Assembly (NCBI GenBank): GCA_026770575.1
Contig: MU657170.1
Coordinates: 373,831 to 387,510 of the forward strand
Direction: 5' to 3'
Length of the DNA stretch: 13,680 bases
Origin: Pelagophyceae sp. CCMP2097
Lineage: Eukaryota; Sar; Pelagophyceae
Shown here: one piece after another, positions 1 to 9,605 of the stretch
How the letters are laid out: each line of letters begins with the position of its first letter
Position numbering within the stretch: position 1 is the first letter of the stretch
The notes under the pieces: model-generated
What the model was told of the DNA's origin: nothing
Databases searched by the model: none
What the model saw: the letters and a program-made list of their open reading frames with translations, nothing else
Made by a program: the position numbers and the translations under genes

Positions 1-138
1 TTCCCTATACCGCAGGCCCGCGTCCTCGTCGGACGCGTCCCATCCGCCAGGTATTCTCGGTGTCCTCTTTCCACGGAAATCTTTGGAGCTCTCTTTGTCA
101 CTGCGCGTCCACGCCCTGCTCGTCCACGACACGCGTCG
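1..138. other. Possible partial exon at left edge, strand uncertain
   Basis: This stretch is open in more than one frame on each strand, so it cannot be assigned. On the minus strand, from about 105 down to 1, one frame is stop-free and reads a plausible acidic segment (it contains GGWDASDEDAGLRYRE) and would continue off the left edge. On the plus strand another frame is open up to a GTAAGC at 139-144 that could be a splice donor. The sequence changes after 145 to homopolymer-rich DNA (runs of C, A and G), which argues that any exon ends there. No family is recognised. I give the minus-strand reading a slight preference on codon composition only. Confidence 0.25.
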
Positions 139-144
139 CGTAAG

Positions 145-627
145 CCTCACCCCCCCCAAAGGAAAAAAAACGAACCCGGGTGTCTTAGGGGGGGGTCAAG
201 GATCTCAGGCAGTTCTCGTTGGAATGAGGCGCTGAAGATCTCTATCGACGCGCCTTGGGCCCGCAGGGTCGACTCGCACGTTTGTTTCGCGTTGCGGCGG
301 CCCCTTGGGCGAGAGCGGCGCGGCCTCGAAGGGCGCGTCAGGGGCATGCGCTCGGGCCCTTGCGGGACCAACCGCGCGCCGGTAGCCGGCGGGAACTGCG
401 CTTAGGCGCCCAAAACCAACCTGGTCGGGTCTCAGCTACCGCGACCGCGGCCCGCGCGCGACACGACCGGTTGGAGCAAGATATTTTTTGCCCGAAGAGA
501 AAACAAGACAAGAAATGGAGTCGATTAAATCTTTTTGGAGAAAACGCTCGTCGGCCGTGTCGCTCCGAGGTGCCGAGACGCCCGCGATGCGCTGTTGCGG
601 CCGGTTCCGGGCGCTGCCGGGTTGGTT
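145..627. other. Unassigned GC-rich DNA with no supported gene
   Basis: The segment starts with C, A and G homopolymer runs (about 151-197) and continues as GC-rich DNA with short open frames that look random. One ATG at 515 has a good context (A at -3, G at +4) and opens an 83-residue frame ending at 766. Most of that frame is the translation of the 71-bp repeat that follows, so I do not call it a gene. I see no RNA gene, clear promoter or transposon end here. Confidence 0.4.
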
Positions 628-783
628 TTGTATACTATACACTATCGGGTGGCTCTCAGGACTTGGCTACTCTTGTATCCCGCAGGGCTTGGTAAGTCTT
701 GTATACTATACACTATTGGGTGGCTCTCAGGACTCGGCTACTCTTGTATCCCGCAGGGCTTGGTAAGTCTTGTATACTATATA
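628..783 (+). repeat. 71-bp tandem repeat with intron-like unit
   Basis: Two full copies (628-698 and 699-769) and the start of a third (770 onward) are nearly identical; they differ mainly by C/T at 645/716 and T/C at 664/735. Each junction reads CCCGCAGGGCTTGGTAAGTC, so every unit holds a consensus 3' splice site (CCCGCAG) followed six bases later by a consensus donor (GTAAGT). Read as splicing signals, the complete unit is a 65-nt intron (692-756) with a 6-nt mini-exon GGCTTG on either side. The donor expected before the first copy is degenerate (GGTTTTG). The third copy is interrupted by the MITE at 784-971, and its continuation resumes at about 974. No convincing host exon is visible, so splicing is unproven. 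Confidence 0.85.
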
Positions 784-971
784 GGAAGTCCTTCCCCCTA
801 TTGGATTCAGGATCCCCTATTGGATTCCAACCTTCTTCTGAACTTTTCCACACTTTTAAAGCTCTTGGATTGGTACAAAAATGCTTTTCTGAACATATTG
901 CATTTTCAAGCCCTCCCATTTGCCATTCCGAATCCAATAGGGAGCAGAATCCAATAGGGGGAAGGGCTTCC
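784..971. mobile_element. MITE-like non-autonomous DNA transposon with long TIRs
   Basis: The ends are inverted repeats of about 45 bp: left 784-827 and right 928-971, with one small indel and a few mismatches. Each arm starts GGAAG and holds two direct copies of CCTATTGGATTC, so the terminal repeats have internal structure. The element is flanked by TA on both sides (782-783 and 972-973), as expected for a TA target-site duplication. The roughly 100-bp interior is AT-rich, unlike its surroundings, and has no coding capacity. It lies within the third copy of the 71-bp repeat, so it inserted after the repeat was amplified. The superfamily is uncertain; TA duplications fit Tc1/mariner-like or similar families. 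Confidence 0.8.
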
Positions 972-1013
972 TACTATTGAGTGGCTCTAAAGTCGTCTCA
1001 GCCAATATCACTA

Positions 1014-1474
1014 CAGTGCGAATGTGAGAGTAAGATAATGGATTTTATCTAAAGGCAAAGGCGGTCTCTGCCGCCAGTCGCTTATTTTTTAAGAAGGCGA
1101 AAGGCGCTGGCGGGCCGACTTTTTCGTCATCGTCGACCTCCGGGACCAACCGTAGCCCCGCACCCCCCGGCTGCCGCCGCTGCTACCCGACGCATATGCG
1201 ACAAACCACGCTTACGGTCCCTTCTGTGGTCACCCCTTGATGCACGGTGCAGCGAAAGCGTCGTCCACGTGAAAATCTTCGCTAAACCCCGAGATTCAGC
1301 GACTTTTTTGCCAGCTGCGACGAAGCCCATGGACGGCTGAGGACAGCCCCCAAGGCCGATTATCTTATATTTTAAGAAGGCATAGGCGACAGGCACTGTC
1401 GATTCGCTTAAGTTTTAAGAAAAAAAAGGCAACGGGTTGCCTTTGGCCATTATCTTACTCTCACATTCGCACTG
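1014..1474. mobile_element. Tc1/mariner-like non-autonomous element
   Basis: Perfect 28-bp terminal inverted repeats lie at 1014-1041 (starting CAGTGCGAATGTGAGAG) and 1447-1474 (ending CTCTCACATTCGCACTG). Both are flanked by TA (1012-1013 and 1475-1476). A CAGT terminus with a TA duplication is the usual pattern of Tc1/mariner transposons. Just inside the TIRs both ends carry AAAGGCAA, and copies of TTTTAAGAA lie near both ends (about 1086, 1370 and 1411), which look like subterminal repeats. The interior is GC-rich and codes for no transposase, so the element would depend on a transposase made elsewhere. The perfect TIRs suggest recent activity. Confidence 0.85.
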
Positions 1475-1476
1475 TA

Positions 1477-1895
1477 GGAATCCTAGAATGAAAGCCATTT
1501 TCAGCCACAGCAAAAAAGACCGGCATCAGCAACGGGTGGCCGCTGCGCGGCGTTTTCTTCCTGCAGCATGCCCGTCCCGCCAAAAGAGTGTGATTAGACC
1601 TGAATCTTAGGAAATCGAGCTAGCGCTTTTCGGTGATAGAATAGTTTTAAAAACGAGACTGGCTGTTCGTCCGCGCGCAACAAAGGCTCAGCGCCAGCGT
1701 CGGCCGCGTCGTAGGCGCTCCGAGGCGGCCGCGCGCGCTCCGGGCGGTCGCTTCGCACGGGCGCGGAGTCGGAGGTCGGTCGGTCCACGTGGCAGGCCGT
1801 TTTCGCTTCCCGTACGAATCAGTGGTCGCGGCGCTCATCGGTGGCCGCGGCGTTCCGGTGGTTTAAGTCTGTCGTCGGCGCCCCCTAGACGGGCC
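1477..1895 (+). promoter_or_regulatory. Upstream region of the coiled-coil gene
   Basis: This 419-bp stretch lies between the transposon end and the ATG at 1896 and should hold the promoter and 5' untranslated region. Composition changes within it: 1477-1660 is mixed, with an A/T patch (TAGTTTTAAAAACGAG near 1641-1656), and 1661-1895 is a CpG-rich block. I see no convincing TATA box at a fixed distance and no repeated binding site. No coding region is supported. The assignment rests on position only. Confidence 0.35.
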
Positions 1896-2245
1896 ATGGC
1901 GGCACCGCGCGGGGCGTACCTGACGCACGGGGAGTGGGAGGCGCAGCTTGGGAACATACTGCACGACGCGGCGTCCAAGCGACGGGACAGAGGGCCCGCG
2001 CCGGGGGGGAATACACCAGGGGGTTCGGGCCCTAGATTCAGACCAGGTCCTCGGAGACTCGGCCTCGAAAGGGCCTCGATGCCTGGCCGCGTAAAGCCGC
2101 TGGAGACCGCTCGACTGCGCCCCGATGGCCCGCTCGACTGCGCCAACTCAAGGCAAACAACAACGTCGCACGTCGCCAAATTCGCCGCCGCGCCCGCCTA
2201 CGGCTCGCCGCGGCCGCGGCAACCGCCGCAGAGGGGGCATTACGA
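1896..2245 (+). CDS. Exon 1: basic, Pro/Arg-rich N-terminus
   Basis: The exon opens at an ATG with G at +4 and CC at -2/-1, and the upstream DNA offers no better start. It begins with a less biased segment (YLTHGEWEAQLGNILHDAA, about residues 9-27) that may be a short folded or helical element. The rest is rich in Pro, Arg and Gly and is probably disordered. It ends at a GTGAGT donor (2246), in phase 2, one base before an in-frame TGA. Intron 1 (2246-2455, 210 nt) ends in CCTTTAG and carries small repeats such as GCCGAGGGAGCGG. An extra intron inside this exon cannot be excluded. Confidence 0.6.
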
Positions 2246-5200
2246 GTGAGTTGCCAATGTTGCCACGTCGCCGAGGGAGCGGTGGCCGAGGGAGCGGACC
2301 GTCGCGGGAGCGGATTGTCGCGGAGCGAGGGGCCTCGCCGAGAAGCGACGACGTCACGCAAAGGGCGTGGGAGAAAGAGGGCGTGGGGCCTCTGCGATGC
2401 CTCTTCGAAGAGCGTGCAGTCCTTTGAACGCCAACTCCGCGACGTCGTCCTTTAGTTTCTCGCCGCAGCGCGCGGAGCCGCCCGCGCGCGGCACGCAACG
2501 GGGTCTGACTTGGCAAGCTGAAGAGTATGAAGAATCGTACCTCCCGCCGGGCCGCTCCGACGCTGTCTCCGCGCAACAGCGCGACGAGCAGCTCGCCGCC
2601 GTCATCACCGCAGAGGTGCGAGGGGTTTTCGCGTTTGCGATCATTGACGATTTTCGACCAGGTGGAGCTGCGCACAAAGGCTTCAAACGATGAGCTCCGC
2701 CGCATCGTCTCCGGCCTGGAGCAAAGATTCGCCGTCGTCGTCGGCGTTGCAGAGACGCAGACGAAGGAGATACACATGTTAAAGGCAAAGGTGACGGGGT
2801 GCGAAGCAGCAAAAAATTCTACATGCTAGCACGTCCCTCGACCAGATGTCCTATCGGGACCTCTCAGGACCTCGCAGGACCTATCGGGACCTGAGACCGG
2901 GGCCTGAGGGCCTCGACCAGGACCTGAGAACGGGGCCTCGGCGAGGTCCTGAGATACGGCCCCCGATGTGGTCTCCCCACACTCGAGAGGCCCACACTCG
3001 AGAGGCCCCCTTTGCGTCCGCGTCGACGGGCCCGGGCCCTCTGCGACCGTCGACGCAACTGCCGACCGGGTTGGCTCCCGCGGCCCCTTTTCCGCCCCGT
3101 TTGAATGCTCATTTTTCCGGCCCGTTCGACGGTCCCGTTCGACGGTCCCTCTGACGGCATTCTGTAGGCACGAACTCTCCATAGACGCTCTTCGCGCGGA
3201 AGTCGACTCGCGCCGGCAGTGGTTCGGCGACGCGGAGCGAGCGAAAGTCGACCGCGAGATGTTCGAGAGGCGTACAAGACCCGTGTTTGTGAGAAACCCG
3301 TTTCGGAAACCCGTCGAAGAGGGACCGTCGAGCCGCGCGCGGCGCAGAGGCCCGAAGCTGCGGATCACCCGATCCGCGGATGGAGTCGCACGAATGCGGT
3401 CTCTATAAAACAGTCGCACGATTGCGGTCTCGATAAAACAACGGATGGCATTTCTGCCAAAACGACGGCCATTTCCCAAGCGCCGCAGACCAACGCGCCA
3501 CCACAGGCTCCGAGCACGATGTCCAGAGCCTCCGCGCCCAGGTCCGCCACGACACGGACCGCTGTAAGTCCGGCGGGAGCGGGGGGGCGGCTCTCAGCCT
3601 TTTCGCCGTCGAGGGCGGTTTGCTCACGCGCTTTTCGGTTTTAGGCAACGAACTCGAGATTACGGTCCGCCACATGGGCGAGGCCGACCCGCGCGGTGCC
3701 CAGCAGATGCAGGCCCACTCGGCGGTGGCCGTGGGAAGCGGCGTCGTTGTGGCATCGTCGGAACCCACGTTGCCGCAACCCGACTCACAACCCGACTCGT
3801 CACAGCGAGGGGTAAACCGTCACAGCGAGGTTTGCGTCGTGAGCGGCACCACAGAGAGATGGCCTTCCGGGGGCGCCGCGACACGGCGTGCGCTTGCCAT
3901 TAAAATACTCATACATCCCGAAAATACCCGCACAATACCCACACAGGCCGCCATCGTCCCGCTCCAAACGCACCTCGAGCGCGAGCTCAGCGTCGTGCGC
4001 CGCCACGTCGCGGTAAGTCGACCGGCGGAGGGCGTTTGGGTTGTATGAGGTTGTATGAGGTTGTATGAGGCGTTGACTAACGGCGCGCGGGGCTTTCACA
4101 AAATTCCCGCAGGCGCTCCGCGCGGGCGCGTCGTACGCCAACATCGACGAGGCCGACGTCGACGCGGCGCTGCACTCGTGCGTTTTTTGGTCCTCTGCTG
4201 GACGACCCTGCGAGAGCCTTCGAGTGGGACGCGGCGAGAGGGGCGCAGAGAGAGCGTCTCGAGCGCAGAGGGGCGCGTCGAAAAGGGACTTTGAGAGAGG
4301 AAGCGTCAAAATGGAAAGTCGAGAGGGGCCCTTTCGAAAAGGGACCCTTGAAGAGTGCAGAGGGGCCGCCTCGAGGGACCCTTTCAAGCAGGGTTCTCGA
4401 GATGCCCGTCTCGAGCGACCCGTCAAGCGGGCCGCCTCGAGGGCCCGTCGAAAAGGGTCCCTTTCAAGCGGGGCCGTATCGAGGGCCCGTTTCGAGGGCC
4501 CCGTGAAGCGGGGCCGTATCGAGATCTCGTATCGAGGTCCCCTTTCAAGCGGGGCCGGAGGGAGAGCCCGCCTCGAGGGATCGTCTCGAGGGCGCCGTCA
4601 AGTGGGGCCGGAGGCAGGGCCCGTCTCAAGCTACCCATCAAGAAAGGGCCGTATGGATGCCCGTCTCGAGGGACCCTTTCAAGCGGGCCTGTATCAAGGG
4701 CCCGTCTCGAGCTACCCGTCCAGCGGGGCCGCCTCGAGGGCCCGTCGCGAGGGACCCCATCAAGCGGGGCCGTAGAGAGGGCCCGTCTCGAGTGACCCGT
4801 CTAGCTTGCCCGTATCGAGGCCCAATATCGAGGGCCTCTTTCAAGCGGGGCAGGAGGGAGGGCCCGTCTCGAGGGGCGCGTCAATCGAGGCCGCCTCGAG
4901 GGCCCGTCTCGAGCGACCCGTCAAGCGGTGCCGTAGAGAGGCCTGTCTTGAGGGCCCCGTCAAGCGGGCCCGTATCAAGGGCCCGTCTCGAGGGAACCTT
5001 TCAAGCGGAGGGCCCATCTCGAGCGACTCGTCAAGCGGGCCCGTCTCGAGGGACCCTTTCAAGCAGTGCCGTAGAGAGCGGAGGGAGCCGCGGGACACGT
5101 CTAGAAGGACCCGTCTCGATGGCCTCATCTAGAGGGGCCCGTCTCGAGCGACCCTTTCCAACGGGGCCGTAAAACGGGCCCGTCTCGAGCGACCCGCGGG

Positions 5201-8200
5201 CCCGCCTTGAGGGCCCGTCGAAAAGGGACCCGCCTAGAGCGCAGAGGGGCCATCTAGAACGACTCTTCAAGAGGGGGCCGCCTCGAGGTACCCGGAGAGA
5301 GGGCGCGTCTCGAGCGCAGAGGGGCCGTCTCGAGGGACCCGTCTCGAGGGTCTCATCTAGAGGGCCCGTCTCGAGCGCAGGAGACTGTCTCGAGGGACCC
5401 GGAGAGAGGGACCCGGAGAGAGGGACCCGGAGACAGTGCAGAGAGACCGCCTCAAGAGCCCGTCTCGAGGCTCTTTCAAGCGGGGCCCTAGAGAGGGCGC
5501 GTCTCAAGGGACCCTTTCAAGCGGGGCCATAGAGAGGGTCCGTCTCAAGGGACCCATCGAGCGGGGCCGTAGGGAGAGCCCCGTCTCGAGGGACCCTTTC
5601 AAGCGGGGCCGTAGAGAGGCCCGTCTCGAGCGACCCGTCGAACAGGACCGCATCGAGCGAGGGCCCCGTCGAACGGGACCACATCGAGGGCCCGTCTCGA
5701 GCGAGCCGTCGAACAGGGCCGCCGTCGAGGGCCCGTCTCGAGGGACCCGTCGAACGGGGCTGTAGAAAGGGCCCGTCTCGAAGGACCATCAAACGGGGGC
5801 ATCGAGAGGGCCCGTACACCGGGCTTGTAGAGAGGGGGCCCGTCTTGAGGGACCTTTAAGATCTGTAAGGAGTGAGCCTCGAAGCACCCTTTGACGAGGC
5901 GTCGTCTTCATCGCCCCACCGCCCACGCTCTTTAGGCCGCAGCCCTCGGAGCTGGCCCTCAAGGGCATGGTCGCGGCGGCGACGTTTGCCGTGGAAGAAC
6001 GACTGGAAGAACGCGTTTTCCAGACGCTCGAAGCCAAGTTAACCGTACGGTTAGATGAGAGAGCGGAGCGCCACCGGCGCGAATCCGAGGAAGCCATCTT
6101 TTCGCGCGTCACCCAGGCGGCGCAGCAACAGGGCGCTCGGAGCGGGCTGTTAGCGCTTCTCGGCGGCAATGCCGACTTTTCGGAAGAGACGGCAGACGAC
6201 GAGGCCGCCAGACGCTTGCACTTGGACGAAGTTGTGGTCACATCAAGGGCGCATGCTTTGGAGTTGCGAGCTTTAAAAGCTGCAGTGACCGTGCTCAACG
6301 ACGAAGCGGCGAAGCGAGCAAGGGGCGAACGCGAGACTTTACAACACGTGGAGACTTTAAAAGTCGGATTCGAGGCCTGGCAAGTCCTTTTCCAAGCCCA
6401 GAAAGAAGAGTCTCAAAAGAAGATGTCGCAGATGCGCGAGATCATCGAAGCCTCTGAGACCACGCGGAGGCGCCGCGCCGAGGCGGACCGCATGGAATTC
6501 AAGTCGCTCGCCGACAAGGGCCGAGCTGATTCGGCAGATGAAGGCCTGGTTTTAAGGAGGATGATCCTGAAGCACGACGCTGACCTCCGAGGTCTCGAGG
6601 AGCGCGTGAAAGAGGCAAGAGCATCAGCTGTCGCAGCGGCAGAAGACGCGCCTCTCGTCCGCCGAGCCGCCGCCGCGGCGCCGCGGTTGGACGCGGCGGA
6701 GGAGCAGCTGCGCTTGCTCCTGGCGAAAGTCGGGCCTGCTTTAGACGTCCGATTTTCATCGTTGCAGACTTCAACCGACGTTTTACAGCAGCAACTCGAG
6801 GCTTTAGAAACTTTGACCACCACCCAAGGCACCTCGGGCAAGCTCAAAGTCGACGCTCTCGCCGACGGCCACGACCGCCGGCAGCGCGTCCTGGACGACT
6901 TTGGAAGACGATTATTCGTGGCCGAGGAGCAGCTCGGACCTCTGAGGCACGAGGCTTCCAAATTAGCGCCCCAGCGAGTCTCGCGCTTAGAGGCCGACGC
7001 TCAGGGGGCGTCGGAGAAAGCGGCGGGGTTCCAGGTTGTGGCTTTGGCGAAGATTGAGGCTTTGCAAAAAGCCGTCGACGGCCAAACTCTGGACCAACCT
7101 GCTCGAGTCACTGCTCTAGAACACAAACTGCTGCTGCAGTTCCGCGACAAGTCAAACGAATTCGCGCGGACGTCTCAAAGGGTCCACGCGCTGGAACAGG
7201 ACCATGCCTCGCTGAGGACACTCTTGAATGAGTCACACGCGACGGTAGTAGCCTCGACGGCATCGGCTTCACAAGCTTCTTCCGCTTTAAACGCAAAGCG
7301 CGACGCCGTCGCATCTTCCGCCATGGCCCTCGCCGAGCGCGCCGCGAAACAGTGCGACGCGCTCCAGGCCGACGTCGGAGACGGCGTCGGTTGTTAGAAC
7401 ACTTGAAACTTGTCCCCACGTCCAGACGCGTCGGCCGAAACGCGCAAATCCGGCAAACCCGACCCGCGGGTTGAAGGGCAACCCGAACCCGTCGCTGCTC
7501 CGATCTCCGGCTCCTCGAGACGGCAACTCCAGACGGCAACTCCAGGCGGCAACTCCAGACGGCAACTCCAGACGGCCACTCGAAACGGCGCCTTAAGACG
7601 GCCCCTCGGGACGGTGCCTCGAAATGGCCCCTGGAGACGGCGTTTCGAAACGGTGCCTCGAGACGGCCCCTCGAGACGAACCCTTGGGACGGCTCCTTTC
7701 GATAGCCATTCGAAACGACCCCTTGAGACGGCCCCTCGAGAGGCTCGGAAAGTCCCTCGGATGCTCTCTTGGGCGTTCCCTCGAACAATTCCTTTGGACA
7801 GTTCCTTTGAAGGTCCCTCGACGGGCCCTCTATGACGGTTGCTTTGACGGCGGCCCCTCGACGGTCTCTTGGACGGTCACTCGGCTGCCGGCCCCGCGAC
7901 TGCAGCCCCTCTGCGACGGTCCCTGGACGGTCGCCCGGACAGTCGCTCGGACAGTCGCTCGGACGGTCCCTCGGACCGTCCCTTGGACAATTCCTTTGGA
8001 CAATTCCTTTGGATAGTTCCTTTGGACAGTTCCTTGGAGCAGTTCCCTTGGAGGTTCCCTCGACGGTTCCTCGACGGTCCCTCTGCGACGATCCCATGGA
8101 CAGTCCATGGGACGGTCGTTTGGACGGCCGCTCGACTGCGGCCCTTCTGCGACATCCCGCGGACGGACCATGGGACGGTCGTTTAAACGGCTGCTCGACT

Positions 8201-9570
8201 GCGGCCCCTCCGCGACGTCCTGCGGGCGGACCCTCGGACAGACACCCTGCGACGGTTCCTTGGGCGGGCTTTTGGACACTCCTTTTGGACAGTTCCTTAG
8301 GCGGTCCCTTGAGCGATCTCTCGACGGGCCCTCGACGGGTCCTCTGCGACGGCCCCGTGGACGATCCCTCGGAGGGACGTTTGGATGGTCCCTCGAACGG
8401 TCCCTCGGACAGTCCCTTGGGCGGTCCTTTGGACAGTTCCTTTGGACTGTTCCTTGGACGGTTTCTTGGGCGTTCCCTCGGACGGTCCCTCTGCGACGGT
8501 TCCGTGGACGGTCTCTTGAATGTCCTTTCGACCGGTCCCTTGGACGGTCCCTCGACGGTCCCTCGACGGTCCCTTGCGGTCCCTCGGCGGTCTGTCCCCA
8601 CGCCCACGTCCAGAGGGGCCCGCCAGCGGCCGGCCCGTGCCCTTCGAGAGGCGACCGAGTCGGGAGGTGCTTTAAGAGACGACCAAGTCGGGAGGTCCTT
8701 GGAGAGGCGACCGAGTCGGAGGGCCCTTCGAGCGGGAGTCGGGGGGTCCTTCGAGCGGCGAACGAATCGGGGGGTCCTTGGAGAGGCGATCGAGTCGAGG
8801 GGTCCTTTTAGAGGCGACTGAGTCGGAGCCTCGGCGGGGAAGCAGATCCGTGGTCCGCGGGAAACGCGCTCCCACCGTAGGTCGCCCAGCACAAGAGCCT
8901 CCTCGACGAGACGCTCGTGCGCCAGTGGACCAAGCGCGACGAGGCTCTGCCGCGGGCCGATGCGCAGGCGAGCGCCGCGCGGAGCCCGGCGGCGACTGCT
9001 TATCCGCCGGCACCGCCTGCCGCGCCTGCGTACGCGGCGCCGGTTTACGCGGCGCCGACGTACGCGGCGGCGTCCGCGGCTCCGGCGGCGTACGCGGCGG
9101 CGTCTTCGGCCCTGGACCGCGCGGCGCCGCTCGCCGCGCCGACCGCCGCGCGAGACCCGTCTCCAAAGCCGGTGTACGGCGCGCCCTTGTCGCCGTCGCC
9201 GGACTCGGACGCGGATTCGTTTCCAGAGGCGCCGCGGTTGCGGGATAGACTGTCGAAGTTTGAGGACGCGGGGAAGGAGGATTTCTCCGACGACGACGAG
9301 GTCGATTTATCCGCCTTTCGCCGTACGCTCCAGGCGCAGCCCGCCGAACTGGCGCGCGCCGAACCCGCGCCGGCCCGCGCCGAACCCGCGCCGGTCCGCG
9401 CCATGCTTTCGAAAAGCAGCGACTTCGACGACTCTGACGACGACGAATCCGCGCCGGCGCGCGCCGAGCCCGCGCCGGCCCGCGCCGAACCCGCGCCGGC
9501 GCGCGCCGAGCCCGCGCCGGTCCGTGCCGAGCCTGCGCCGGTCCGCGCCGTGCCGAAAACCACGCCGAAA

Positions 9571-9605
<35 letters not shown>

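Noticed and set aside
515..766. An 83-residue hydrophobic frame starting at a good ATG
   Set aside because: Most of its length is the 71-bp repeat read in shifting frames, and the hydrophobicity comes from the TATACTATAC motif. There is no independent support.
2826..3479. A 217-codon minus-strand frame across introns 3 and 4
   Set aside because: It overlaps exon 4 in antisense and is rich in repeat-derived Arg/Gly/Pro, with no recognisable domain.
4224..5507. Several open frames of 100-180 codons inside the intron 8 array
   Set aside because: They are repeat translations. The 40-nt period is not a multiple of three, so the frames rotate, and the block is bounded by splice sites whose phase joins exons 8 and 9.
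7398..7512. A possible extra exon between exon 9 and the intron 9 array
   Set aside because: A 46-nt intron (7352-7397, GTGCGAC to TTGTTAG) would open a Pro/Arg-rich frame, but that frame runs straight into the minisatellite with no good donor. It is worth checking in RNA-seq but too weak to annotate.
4220..8829. A CRISPR array, considered because of the regular repeats
   Set aside because: Units are contiguous and degenerate with no unique spacers of constant length. The context is eukaryotic with introns, and there are no Cas genes.
7108..8892. A 594-codon open frame on the minus strand
   Set aside because: It is mostly the translation of the intron 9 minisatellite (low-complexity Arg/Gly/Pro/Ser/Lys) and runs into the antisense of exon 9. 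The repeat lacks stop triplets in this frame, so the length carries no coding evidence.
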